A stretch of DNA of 64,000 nt, taken from Chrysoperla carnea (taxonomy: Eukaryota > Arthropoda > Insecta > Neuroptera > Chrysopidae). Both the position numbers and the translations under genes were made by a program. The stretch lies in the NCBI RefSeq assembly GCF_905475395.1, contig NC_058338.1, forward strand, positions 2,109,001-2,173,000, given 5' to 3'. This document shows positions 22,501-34,058 of this stretch, piece after piece. Positions within the stretch are counted from its first letter, which is position 1, and every line of letters starts with the position of its first letter. Under the pieces are notes generated by a model. The model was given only the letters and a program-made list of their open reading frames with translations, searched no databases and had not been told where the DNA came from.

Positions 22501-24241
22501 GTTGAAAAGTCATGTTGACTATGCCAAGGTTATTACAGACAAATCTTCACTATTTTGATATTTTGATTGAAATTATTGTTTTTATGTGGAAATTTTTTTT
22601 GTTCTTTCTAAAACTGCTCAATTTTAATGTGATTAAGGATGTATGAGCATGGTAGTGGGGGCACAAATTTAAAAATAGATATTTTCAATTTTGATGATAA
22701 ATTTATATTATTACTTGACGATATAAGACGAAAAGTATTTTCGATATCTGGCTTAATTTTCAAAATATCGAAAATTGAAAATTTTGTTTAATTATTTAGC
22801 TTTCGATATTTCGAAAACCAATACACATACCGAAAAATTTTATTCTTATTTTTCGTCTACATTCATGAAGTTATAACAAAATTAATCATCAAAGTTGAAA
22901 ATAAGATAAAACTAATTTCAACCCTTAATCTACCCTGCTCTTACATTCCTTATATAGACGGTGACACTTAGTTCTTTTCTTTTCTAATTCATTGCTAATA
23001 TGTTTACTTTCTATTAAAAAGTTTTTTTTAATTTGTTTTCATTCATTCCAAATGAAAGTTATCAAAAACTTCCAAAATATGTCGTTTTTTGAGATTCCTC
23101 CATAAGAGCCAATGTATTTTATATCGATTTTTAATGACTTTTTTCTTAAAAATTTGCACGGATACCTAAGCTGAAATTTTAACCACATATTCTTTGAGTA
23201 AATGACTACCTACAAACAAATTTTGAGCCTTTAAATCAAACATTGTTGTCATGCTCATACATCCTTAAATAATTTTATTTATCATTAACAATTAAATTTT
23301 TTTTTGAATATTCAACAAAACATAGTTTTGTTTTCCTTTTTTTGGGAAAAGCCATAATATCTTAAGATTTTTCTATATAAGTGAAGCCCTATATTCTGTA
23401 GCCAATATTTTAGACTCCATGATTTTGTAGACAAGAAGAGAAGATGTATTTTTTTTCTAAAAGTAATTTACAAAATTTTCTTTTCAGAAAAAGAATTAAC
23501 AACTCCACCAATTGACGGATTAATCTTGCCAGGAATAACACGACACTCTGTTATACAATTAGCAAAAGAATGGAACGAATTTAAAGTAACCGAAAAACGT
23601 ATCACTATGGAACATTTCACAAATCTTTTATCCGAAAATAGGGTAAGTTGAATACTCTTCTTTTTTTTTAATTTCATTCCCGGGGATAGATAATGGATAC
23701 CACACTTATTTTTACCATAAAAATGCATTTAAATTTTACATTTTTAAATTTCGCGCGTAATTTGATGAAAACGCTGGACGCATTGGACACCATATTGCTC
23801 TGTGGCCATGACGCCAACTGGCTGCGTATGATAGTTGTTTATAATTTGTTTACATAGCCATATGACGTAATAACATGGCGGCTTGGCTATCTCAATAATA
23901 TGTTTTTAGATTTCTTCTCATATAGGTCCCCTGGTGGAAATATTTTCTGTCGATAGTCTTATTTAAGACTTTTCAGAATTAATTAGAGATCTACTCATTC
24001 TTCTAGAAAATACCATATTTAATAAAACTTATCTGAATAATTTTTGTTGTAGATACTTGAATGCTTTGGCGTTGGAACCGCTTGTATAGTAAGTCCAATC
24101 GATTCCATTGAATATTTAGACAATGTTCTATACATTCCAACCATGGAACAGAAGACACCGGTTTATAATCGAATATATAAGACATTAAATGACATACAAT
24201 ATGGACGAATCGAACATCCATGGGCTGATATAGTTAATTAA
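16598..24241 (+). CDS. Bcat: Branched-chain amino acid aminotransferase (BCAT)
   Basis: PLP-dependent fold-type IV enzyme that transfers the amino group of Leu, Ile or Val to 2-oxoglutarate. Exons 20559-20837, 21216-21425, 21513-21743, 22002-22305, 23488-23642 and 24053-24241 join in phase. A tentative first exon, 16598-16615 (ATG plus five codons, donor AAG|GTAAAT), joins in frame across a 3.9-kb intron. That gives 461 residues and an Arg/Lys/His-rich, mitochondrial-type N-terminus. Signature blocks: the Schiff-base lysine context [10 protein letters not shown] (K297), LWLYGED and EVGTMNFF. The vertebrate mitochondrial CXXC redox switch reads CIVS (410-413), so its second Cys is absent. Polyadenylation signal near 24290. 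Identity is secure; only exon 1 is doubtful. Confidence 0.93.
16951..17049. repeat. Small palindromic repeat in BCAT intron 1
   Basis: About 25-bp inverted arms (TAATAAATAGGCAACTTGTA near 16951 and its near-complement ending at 17049) around a 48-bp loop. The core GGCAAYTTGTATKACGT also occurs in the tandem pair at 15.7 kb, so these may derive from one family. Confidence 0.65.
18733..19604. mobile_element. MITE-like element, termini AAGGTGTATTTTCATGATGA
   Basis: An 872-bp span is flanked by TA. The left end AAGGTGTATTTTCATGATGA and the reverse complement of the right end match for about 50 bp, with GACGCTGAGTTTGAGCGT-type blocks. A third arm in forward orientation starts near 19458, so the right part (19458-19604) is itself a hairpin. 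This suggests nested or rearranged copies. Non-coding; in BCAT intron 1. Confidence 0.7.
20040..20185 (-). repeat. SINE/LINE-tail-like repeat, minus strand
   Basis: The reverse complement begins ACTAGCTTGATACCCGCCCG and continues CTTCACTGGGCT. It resembles the block at 46227 (ACTAGCTGTGAACTACCCGC then TTTGCTGGGC), a pattern common in insect retroelement 3' regions. It overlaps an unsupported small minus-strand frame. Confidence 0.5.
21775..21890 (+). repeat. Copy of the ~130-bp AGATGGCAA repeat in a BCAT intron
   Basis: Contains AACTGGCGATAATAATTCGT, CAGACCCGTTTTGATTAGTT and CAAGATGGCAATTTTTGTAC, the same order of blocks as the clusters at 43.85-45.0 kb. A partial copy is also at 20450-20500. 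Confidence 0.65.
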
Positions 24242-24303
24242 AAATATCCGTTTCCATGTCCGCCATTATAAACTCAGTACCTACATAATAAATAAACGAT
24301 TTA

Positions 24304-24721
24304 CAGTCAAAACCAGTTATAACGACATTATGGGAGACCTCAAATTATGGTCATTTTATCAATCGAGGATAGTCTATGAATGTTTCGAGGAATTGAATCG
24401 CCTGGCATTGAATAACACAGTCAGACTGATCTGGATACCGAACCACTCTGGTGTTTAAAGGGAATGAAGCAGCGGACTCGTTGACATGAGAAGAGTTATC
24501 TCAAGAACTTGTCATTCCCATAGCAAAATACTCCGTAATTTCCTGAATCAAGGAATGTTTACGACAAGCCTATTTTGATTTTTGGGATTTTGGGAACGCA
24601 GGGCATGTGACAGGTCGCTGTAATCGATATAAAAATCTATTTATGAACTGTTGTTCGGTTCACAGATGAAATTATCAATTCCTTATAATAACCTATTCGT
24701 CGTTATAACCGGTTTTGATCG
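24304..24721. mobile_element. MITE (CAGTCAAAACCGGTTATAAC family) carrying a LINE fragment
   Basis: Ends CAGTCAAAACCAGTTATAAC and the complement of CGATCAAAACCGGTTATAAC, with TA outside both. Inside, 24360-24600 (+) is a LINE RNase H-region piece (GTCTATGAATGTTTCGAGGA; AACACAGTCAGACTGATCTG). Other members of this MITE family lie at 38352-38601 and 55322-55648. It starts about 60 bp after the BCAT stop codon. Confidence 0.8.
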
Positions 24722-25179
24722 TACTTATTTATTTTGATCAATTTAAACATAATTTTTTTTTAAAGAAAGACGGTAGCGTTTAAACCGTCATTTTTACATG
24801 ATAAATAAAGCGTGCTAATGGTGACTAGATGTCGTTGAGGACCTTAATCGACCTTAAAAACTCATCTGGCACCCTCAACTATATATTAAACAGTGATATT
24901 CAAATTGAACAGCTCTTTATAGCGAGAGCGATGGATAAGTGATCGTTAACTTTGTTTCTGATTGGTTTCGTATCTCGTTTACGGTCTTTACAATTCATTC
25001 GTTACACTTGTAAATAATTTGTTTTTATTTTTTGTTAAGTTTAAATATTTATAAATGTATTATTTAATATTATTTTTTATAAATTATAAATTATTAATTA
25101 TGTATATAAAATATTTATAGAAAAGTATTAATTTTATTCAAAATAAATTATATTAATTTTATTCGTTTAATCATTTATT

Positions 25180-25715
25180 AACCGACTTCAAACAAAAAAG
25201 GAGGAGGTTATCAATTCGACTGTATTTTTTTTTTTTTTTAAATATTTGTTACCTCAAAACTTTCGACTGGGTGAACCGATTTTGATGATTCTTTATCAAT
25301 TTGAAAGCAGGTGCTTCCCGTGTGGTCCCATTTCATTTTGATCGAGTTCTGACAACGACATCCATGAGAAATCCACAAGTCTTAAATTTGCATTAAGTAT
25401 GCACGACAAGAGGACAAATAACTCTATATCACGTCAACCGATTTCGATGATTCCTTTTTAGTGAAAAATTAGTTAGTGTACTTCAGATTCACTAAAAATC
25501 ATAAAATAAAAAAAACTTTTAACAAAAAAAAAGACCGACTTCAAAAGAAAAACTTTTCCAAAACAAATTAATATGCACTAAAAAGTAATCAATTAACAAT
25601 AATATAATGTAGTTAAAATTATTGTTATTTTTGGAGCCGGTGTCAGTCAAGCTAATAATTGTTCTGTCAGAGTTGTTTCCTTGGTTGATACCGACTCCAA
25701 AAATAACAATAATTA
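25180..25715. repeat. Widespread insect repeat with ACCGACTTCAAA blocks
   Basis: Starts ACCGACTTCAAACAAAAAAG then GAGGAGGTTATCAATTCGAC, a long T run and the CTTCCCGTGTGGTCCCATTT block; ACCGACTTCAAAAG recurs at 25533. An inverted pair at 25616-25645 and 25683-25711 (TTATTTTTGGAGYCGGT) closes it. I recognise the text pattern as a common insect repeat but cannot assign a family. Confidence 0.55.
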
Positions 25716-25870
25716 AATCTGAAATGGTAATTGAAATCGAGAACGGAATGAAAGAAGTTATATGGATGTTAGTGATGTGTGGAGCGAAACAAATTTTGAT
25801 AGGAGTGGTTTATTTGCAGCCAGAAAATTCGAAATATACGAATTATAATTTTTTACATTACGAATCATAA
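25690..25870 (+). mobile_element. LINE endonuclease-domain fragment
   Basis: A short frame includes ILIGVVYLQPENSKYT, like the VYxPPENSKY block of LINE apurinic endonucleases. Nothing else of the LINE is preserved. The next 47 bases (25870-25916) are almost identical to 38139-38186 in the last ZPR1 intron. Confidence 0.5.
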
Positions 25871-25990
25871 TGGTGTAAACAATGAATTAAAAATATAAAA
25901 AAAATACATGAATATTCTCTATGAAATTATGTTGGTAAGGAAATGTTTTGTTACTAATTTCACATGAATAATGTTTTTAATGTTTTTCTC

Positions 25991-27076
25991 TCAACTATGC
26001 ATAACTTGTTTATGTTTAATTAAACTATGTTTTGCAGTAAATGTTTTATCACACACATCACAAGAAAATGGTTTTTCCCCCGTGTGAACTTGTTGATGAC
26101 TAATTAAATGATGTTTACGATTAAATGTTTTATCACACAAGTCACACGAATAAGGTCTTTCTCCCGTATGCGTTCGTTCATGTTTAATTAACTCCTGTTT
26201 CTGCGTAAATCTTTTCTCACAAAAGTCACATCTAAATGGTTTCTCACCCGTATGAATACGTTTATGTCGAATTAAATGAGATTTCTGTGTAAATGTTTTA
26301 TTACAAATATCACATAGAAATGGTCTCAAACTTGCACTTGAAAATGATTTCCATAAACATGGAAATTCTTCGAAATGTCGTTGTTTATGACTGATTAAAT
26401 ATTGTTTTAACGTAAATGTTTCATCACACACGTCACATGAAAATGGTTTTTCACCACTATGAATTCGTTTATGTTGAATTAAATTACTTTTGATAATAAA
26501 TTTTCGAGCACAAATTTCACATGTAAATGGTTTTTCACCAGAATGAATTCGTTCATGTTTCGTTAAAGTATGTTTTTGTGTAAATGTTTTATCACACACG
26601 TCACATGAATACGGTTTCACTCCCGTATGTGTTCGTTTATGTCGATTTAAACTACTTTGTTGGGCAAAACTACGATCACAAATTTCACATTTTGGAAACA
26701 ATTTCACATTTTTTTCACTACGACTTGAACAATCTTCATTCATTTGATCATAAATTGAGTTAATGTCACGAAACATGTCATCTTCATCAATATTTAAATT
26801 AGTTTCTTCTTCAGTTTCATTCTCCTCCTTTAAGTTTTCAATTTTAATGAATAAAGTTTCCATTATTGGATCTTGAATATCTTCTGATTTGTTTTCATGA
26901 TTTAAATCAGTTTCATGTAATATTATTTCATTAAAGTCTTCATTTACTTCTTTTTTAATTCCAGTTGTTGATTCAAAATGTATTTTATGATCGTCACAAA
27001 TTTCTTTATTTTTATTTGACATTTTTGAATTTATTAAGACTGTTGTAAATAAAAAGTTTTCGAAAATTTTTATCAA
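25991..27076 (-). CDS. C2H2 zinc-finger protein, 8 fingers, intronless
   Basis: Single open exon of 361 codons. The first Met is at 27076; the Met at 27022 (MSNKNKEI) avoids a hydrophobic N-terminus and is the likelier start. An acidic region (about 20-120) holds GIKKEVNED and FIKIENLKEE, i.e. PsiKxE motifs. Eight canonical C2H2 fingers run from about 129 to the C-terminus with TGEKPF-type linkers. Between fingers 4 and 5 the linker is replaced by about 19 residues (EEFPCLWKSFSSASLRPF) that look like the remains of a lost finger. No ZAD. Probably a nuclear DNA-binding factor, target unknown, and close in style to the genes at 59.4 and 63.8 kb. Confidence 0.88.
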   Translation of the reverse strand: MIKIFENFLFTTVLINSKMSNKNKEICDDHKIHFESTTGIKKEVNEDFNEIILHETDLNHENKSEDIQDPIMETLFIKIENLKEENETEEETNLNIDEDDMFRDINSIYDQMNEDCSSRSEKNVKLFPKCEICDRSFAQQSSLNRHKRTHTGVKPYSCDVCDKTFTQKHTLTKHERIHSGEKPFTCEICARKFIIKSNLIQHKRIHSGEKPFSCDVCDETFTLKQYLISHKQRHFEEFPCLWKSFSSASLRPFLCDICNKTFTQKSHLIRHKRIHTGEKPFRCDFCEKRFTQKQELIKHERTHTGERPYSCDLCDKTFNRKHHLISHQQVHTGEKPFSCDVCDKTFTAKHSLIKHKQVMHS

Positions 27077-27299
27077 AAATAATTTTTACATTTATTGAAT
27101 CACTCGAATCAGTTGACGTAGGGTGCGTTCCGATATTCGTTGTGTGCGTAGTCATGGTATGGGCAATAAAATCGATGCCAGCGCTTCCAGTGAAAAATTT
27201 TGGCGTTAAAGAAGGCTGTTATGACTAATTTGCAGTTCTTTACATGTTAATGTTATAGAAAATGTCAAATTAAAATTATTGAAAAACAATAATTAATTA

Positions 27300-27860
27300 A
27301 CGGTGTGGCTATCCGCACAATACCGTCTACGGTCTAGACCGTCCATGGTATACCGTATACGGTCTATTTAGACGCGCTATGAAATTATTTTTGCCCTTTT
27401 ATACCGTGGGGCCCTTATATCGTGCACGGTATACTTTTTCACGGTATACTCTTTATGCCGTCGAGCCCTTATACCGTGTGCGGTATACTCACGTCCACGG
27501 TATACATTATACAGATGGGAAAGCGTATTCTACAGAGATTTTTTGCCGTACGAGGTTTTTAACCGCACACGGTAAGCTATAACACACGGTATGCGTTTAT
27601 ACAGAGATTTTCAAGCCGTGCGAGGTTTTTAACCGCACACGGTAAGCTATAACACACGGTATGCGTTTATATTGGGATTATTAGGCCGTGAATGGTTCTA
27701 TACCTCACACGGTAAGCTATAACACACGGTATGCGTTTAGACAGAGATTTTCAAGCCGTGCGAGGTTTTAAACCGCACACGGTATGTCATAATAGACTGT
27801 ATACGTCTAGATAGAACTTGTAAGACTTGAAATTGCTTTATACTGCACGCAGTGAGCTAT
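27300..27860. repeat. 70-bp tandem repeat with CCGCACACGGTA core
   Basis: The block GGTAAGCTATAACACACGGT (or variants) recurs exactly every 70 bp at 27571, 27641, 27711, 27781 and 27851. Upstream, 27300-27540 is a degenerate relative rich in CGGTATAC and its complement. The array abuts the 39-bp satellite directly. Confidence 0.85.
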
Positions 27861-27862
27861 GT
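27833..27862 (+). repeat. Left inverted flank of the satellite array
   Basis: GCTTTATACTGCACGCAGTG followed by AGCTAT reappears inverted at 33783-33813, directly beyond the other end of the array. Confidence 0.85.
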
Positions 27863-30800
27863 GACTTGTGCTCCACAAGTCATAGTACAATACTATGACT
27901 TGTGCTCCACTCCACAAGTCATAGTAAAATACTGTGACTTGTGCTCCACTCCACAAGTCATAGTAAAATACTATGACTTGTGCTCCACTACACAAGTCAT
28001 AGTAAAATACTATGACTTGTGCTCCACTACACAAGTCATAGTAAAATACTATGACTTGTGCTCCACTGCACAAGACATAGTAAAATACTATGACTTGTGC
28101 TCCACTGCACAAGTCATAGTAAAATACTATGACTTGTGCTAGACTCCACAAGTCATAGTAAAATATTATGACTTGTGCTCCACTGCACAAGACATAGTAA
28201 AATACTATGACTTGTGCTCCACTGCACAAGTCATAGTAAAATACTATGACTTGTGCTAGACTCCACAAGTCATAGTAAAATACTATGACTTGTGCTCCAC
28301 TGCACAAGTCATAGTAAAATACTATGACTTGTGCTAGACTTCACAAGTCATAGTAAAATACTATGACTTGTGCTCCACTACACAAGTCATAGTAAAATAC
28401 TATGACTTGTGCTCCACTACACAAGTCATAGTAAAATACTATGACTTGTGCTCCACTACACAAGTCATAGTAAAATACTATGACTTGTGCTAGACTTCAC
28501 AAGTCATAGTAAAATACTATGACTTGTGCTCCCCTACACAAGTCATAGTAAAATACTATGACTTGTGCTCCACTGCACAAGTCATAGTAAAATACTATGA
28601 CTTGTGCTAGACTTCACAAGTCATAGTAAAATACTATGACTTGTGCTCCACTACACAAGTCATAGTAAAATACTATGACTTGTGCTAGACTCCACAAGTC
28701 ATAGTAAAATACTATGACTTGTGCTCCACTGCACAAGTCATAGTAAAATACTATGACTTGTGCTAGACTTCACAAGTCATAGTAAAATACTATGACTTGT
28801 GCTCCACTGCACAAGACATAGTAAAATACTATGACTTGTGCTCCACTGCACAAGTCATAGTAAAATACTATGACTTGTGCTAGACTCCACAAGTCATAGT
28901 AAAATACTATGACTTGTGCTCCACTGCACAAGTCATAGTAAAATACTATGACTTGTGCTAGACTTCACAAGTCATAGTAAAATACTATGACTTGTGCTCC
29001 ACTACACAAGTCATAGTAAAATACTATGACTTGTGCTCCACTACACAAGTCATAGTAAAATACTATGACTTGTGCTCCACTACACAAGTCATAGTAAAAT
29101 ACTATGACTTGTGCTAGACTTCACAAGTCATAGTAAAATACTATGACTTGTGCTCCACTACACAAGTCATAGTAAAATACTATGACTTGTGCTCCACTGC
29201 ACAAGTCATAGTAAAATACTATGACTTGTGCTCCACTACACAAGTCATAGTAAAATACTATGACTTGTGCTCCACTACACAAGTCATAGTAAAATACTAT
29301 GACTTGTGCTCCACTGCACAAGACATAGTAAAATACTATGACTTGTGCTCCACTGCACAAGTCATAGTAAAATACTATGACTTGTGCTAGACTCCACAAG
29401 TCATAGTAAAATACTATGACTTGTGCTCCACTGCACAAGTCATAGTAAAATACTATGACTTGTGCTAGACTTCACAAGTCATAGTAAAATACTATGACTT
29501 GTGCTCCACTACACAAGTCATAGTAAAATACTATGACTTGTGCTAGACTCCACAAGTCATAGTAAAATACTATGACTTGTGCTCCACTACACAAGTCATA
29601 GTAAAATACTATGATTTGTGCTCCACTACACAAGTCATAGTAAAATACTATGACTTGTGCTCCACTACACAAGTCATAGTAAAATACTATGACTTGTGCT
29701 CCACTACACAAGTCATAGTAAAATACTATGACTTGTGCTCCACTACACAAGTCATAGTAAAATACAATGACTTGTGCTCCACTACACAAGTCATAGTAAA
29801 ATACTATGACTTGTGCTCCACTACACAAGTCATAGTAAAATACAATGGCTTGTGCTCCACTACACAAGTCATAGTAAAATACTATGACTTGTGCTCCACT
29901 ACACAAGTCATAGTAAAATACTATGACTTGTGCTCCACTACACAAGTCATAGTAAAATACTATGACTTGTGCTCCACTGCACAAGTCATAGTAAAATACT
30001 ATGACTTGTGCTCCACTGCACAAGTCATAGTAAAATACTATGACTTGTGCTCCACTACACAAGTCATAGTAAAATACTATGACTTGTGCTCCACTGCACA
30101 AGTCATAGTAAAATGCTATGACTTGTGCTAGACTTCACAAGTCATAGTAAAATACTATGACTTGTGCTCCACTACACAAGTCATAGTACAATACTATGAC
30201 TTGTGCTCCACTGCACAAGTCATAGTAAAATACTATGACTTGTGCTCCACTGCACAAGTCATAGTAAAATACTATGACTTGTGCTCCACTACACAAGTCA
30301 TAGTAAAATACTATGACTTGTGCCCCACTGCACAAGACATAGTAAAATAGACATACTAGACATTGTGGAGTCTAGCACAAGTCATAGTATTTTACTATGA
30401 CTTGTGCAGTGGAGCACAAGTCATAGTAAAATACTATGACTTGTGCTAGACTCCACAAGTCATAGTAAAATACTATGACTTGTGCTCCACTGCACAAGTC
30501 ATAGTAAAATACTATGACTTGTGCTAGACTTCACAAGTCATAGTAAAATACTATGACTTGTGCTCCACTGCACAAGTCATAGTAAAATACTATGACTTGT
30601 GCTAGACTTCACAAGTCATAGTAAAATACTATGACTTGTGCTCCACTACACAAGTCATAGTTAAATACTATGACTTGTGCTCCACTACACAAGTCATAGT
30701 AAAATACTATGACTTGTGCTCCACTACACAAGTCATAGTAAAATACTATGACTTGTGCTCCACTACACAAGTCATAGTAAAATACTATGACTTGTGCTCC

Positions 30801-33770
30801 ACTGCACAAGTCATAGTAAAATACTATGACTTGTGCTCCACTGCACAAGTCATAGTAAAATACTATGACTTGTGCTCCACTACACAAGTCATAGTAAAAT
30901 ACTATGACTTGTGCTCCACTACACAAGTCATAGTAAAATACTATGACTTGTGCTCCACTGCACAAGTCATAGTAAAATACTATGACTTGTGCTCCACTAC
31001 ACAAGTCATAGTAAAACACTATGACTTGTGCTCCACTGCACAAGTCATAGTAAAATACTATGACTTGTGCTCCACTGCACAAGTCATAGTAAAATACTAT
31101 GACTTGTGCTAGACTTCACAAGTCATAGTAAAATACTATGACTTGTGCTCCACTACACAAGTCATAGTACAATACTATGACTTGTGCTCCACTCCACAAG
31201 TCATAGTAAAATACTGTGACTTGTGCTCCACTCCACAAGTCATAGTAAAATACTATGACTTGTGCTCCACTACACAAATCATAGTAAAATACTATGACTT
31301 GTGCTAGACTCCACAAGTCATAGTAAAATACTATGACTTGTGCTCCACTGCACAAGTCATAGTAAAATACTATGACTTGTGCTAGACTTCACAAGTCATA
31401 GTAAAATACTATGACTTGTGCTCCACTGCACAAGTCATAGTAAAATACTATGACTTGTGCTCCACTACACAAGTCATAGTAAAATACTATGACTTGTGCT
31501 CCACTGCACAAGTCATAGTAAAATACTATGACTTGTGCTCCACTACACAAGTCATAGTAAAATACTATGACTTGTGCTCCACTACACAAGTCATAGTAAA
31601 ATACTATGACTTGTGCTCCACTACACAAGTCATAGTAAAATACTATGACTTGTGCTCCAATGCACAAGTCATAGTAAAATACTATGACTTGTGCTCCACT
31701 ACACAAGTCATAGTAAAATACTATGACTTGTGCTCCACTACACAAGTCATAGTAAAATACTATGACTTGTGCTCCACTACTCAAGTCATAGTAAAATACT
31801 ATGACTTGTGCTCCACTACACAAGTCATAGTAAAATACTATGACTTGTGCTCCACTACACAAGTCATAGTAAAATACTATGACTTGTGCTCCACTACACA
31901 AGTCATAGTAAAATACTATGACTTGTGCTCCACTACACAAGTCATAGTAAAATACTATGACTTGTGCTCCACTACACAAGTCATAGTAAAATACTATGAC
32001 TTGTGCTCCATTACACAAGTCATAGTAAAATACTATGACTTGTGCTCCACTACACAAGTCATAGTAAAATACTATGACTTGTGCTCCACTGCACAAGTCA
32101 TAGTAAAATACTATGACTTGTGCTAGACTTCACAAGTCATAGTAAAATACTATGACTTGTGCTCCACTACACAAGTCATAGTACAATACTATGACTTGTG
32201 CTCCACTCCACAAGTCATAGTAAAATACTGTGACTTGTGCTCCACTCCACAAGTCATAGTAAAATACTATGACTTGTGCTCCACTACACAAATCATAGTA
32301 AAATACTATGACTTGTGCTAGACTCCACAAGTCATAGTAAAATACTATGACTTGTGCTCCACTGCACAAGTCATAGTAAAATACTATGACTTGTGCTAGA
32401 CTTCACAAGTCATAGTAAAATACTATGACTTGTGCTCCACTGCACAAGTCATAGTAAAATACTATGACTTGTGCTAGACTTCACAAGTCATAGTAAAATA
32501 CTATGACTTGTGCTCCACTGCACAAGTCATAGTAAAATACTATGACTTGTGCTCCACTACACAAGTCATAGTAAAATACTATGACTTGTGCTCCACTGCA
32601 CAAGTCATAGTAAAATACTATGACTTGTGCTCCACTACACAAGTCATAGTAAAATACTATGACTTGTGCTCCACTACACAAGTCATAGTAAAATACTATG
32701 ACTTGTGCTCCACTACACAAGTCATAGTAAAATACTATGACTTGTGCTCCACTGCACAAGTCATAGTAAAATACTATGACTTGTGCTCCACTACACAAGT
32801 CATAGTAAAATACTATGACTTGTGCTCCACTACACAAGTCATAGTAAAATACTATGACTTGTGCTCCACTACACAAGTCATAGTAAAATACTATGACTTG
32901 TGCTCCACTGCACAAGTCATAGTAAAATACTATGACTTGTGCTCCACTACACAAGTCATAGTAAAATACTATGACTTGTGCTCCACTACACAAGTCATAG
33001 TAAAATACTATGACTTGTGCTCCACTACACAAGTCATAGTAAAATACTATGACTTGTGCTCCACTACACAAGTCATAGTAAAATACTATGACTTGTGCTC
33101 CACTACACAAGTCATAGTAAAGTACTATGACTTGTGCTCCACTACACAAGTCATAGTAAAATACTATGACTTGTGCTCCATTACACAAGTCATAGTAAAA
33201 TACTATGACTTGTGCTCCACTACACAAGTCATAGTAAAATACTATGACTTGTGCTCCACTACACAAGTCATAGTAAAATACTATGACTTGTGCTCCATTA
33301 CACAAGTCATAGTAAAATACTATGACTTGTGCTCCACTACACAAGTCATAGTAAAATACTATGACTTGTGCTCCACTACACAAGTCATAGTAAAGTACTA
33401 TGACTTGTGCTCCATTACACAAGTCATAGTAAAATACTATGACTTGTGCTCCACTACACAAGTCATAGTAAAATACTATGACTTGTGCTCCACTACACAA
33501 GTCATAGTAAAGTACTATGACTTGTGCTAGACTCCACAAGTCATAGTAAAATACTATGACTTGTGCTCCACTACACAAGTCATAGTAAAATACTATGACT
33601 TGTGCTCCACTACACAAGTCATAGTAAAGTACTATGACTTGTGCTCCACTACACAAGTCATAGTAAAATACTATGACTTGTGCTCCACTACACAAGTCAT
33701 AGTAAAGTACTATGACTTGTGCAGTGGAGCACAAGTCATAGTATTTTACTATGCTCCACAAGTTAAATAT
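27862..33770. repeat. 39-bp palindromic satellite array, about 150 copies
   Basis: Each monomer is TACTATGACTTGTG, an 8-base loop, CACAAGTCATAGTA, then AAA: two perfectly complementary 14-base arms, so every unit can form a hairpin. Loops vary (CTCCACTA, CTCCACTG, CTCCACTC, CTAGACTC, CTAGACTT) while arms hardly vary. Higher-order repeats are visible: 31116-31390 recurs at 32130-32404, 1014 bp (26 monomers) apart, and a three-monomer pattern recurs around 28.06-28.3 kb. Orientation flips at about 30345-30420 and at 33715-33755. 39 = 3 x 13 keeps frames open on both strands, with no sign of a real protein. Confidence 0.95.
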
Positions 33771-33782
33771 ATAGATGTACCG

Positions 33783-33813
33783 TGAGATATAGCTCACTGC
33801 GTGCAGTATAAAG
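33783..33813 (-). repeat. Right inverted flank of the satellite array
   Basis: Reads ATAGCTCACTGCGTGCAGTA then TAAAGC, the reverse complement of the left flank. The 70-bp tandem copies are not repeated on this side. Confidence 0.85.
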
Positions 33814-34058
33814 CAGGAAATCAGAATATTTAATTAAATATACTTTTACATAAATTTTAGCATTTTCAAATTTCATGATTTATTTTTGACTAACGATAAT
33901 ACCCTATTGACGTCACTATGATGTTTTGAAAATGTTGAAGGTAATTTTTTAAGAGTTAGCAACACTGCTGGTTATTGGTAAAGTTTCTGGTTTAATTTGA
34001 AAGTAAAAAATTTCAGGTTAGGTTGTAAATAATAAAATTATCAAAAAAAGTACTCAAA

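Noticed and set aside
27862-33770. CRISPR-like array of palindromic repeats with variable 'spacers'
   Set aside because: Loops are only 8 bases with five recurring variants, the host is a eukaryote, and there are no cas genes; it is a satellite.
27807-33797. Long open frames on both strands with 13-residue repeats (e.g. CSTTQVIVKYYDL)
   Set aside because: They follow from a 39-bp unit without stops in these frames; mirror frames exist on both strands and none has a start context, splice sites or a conserved end.
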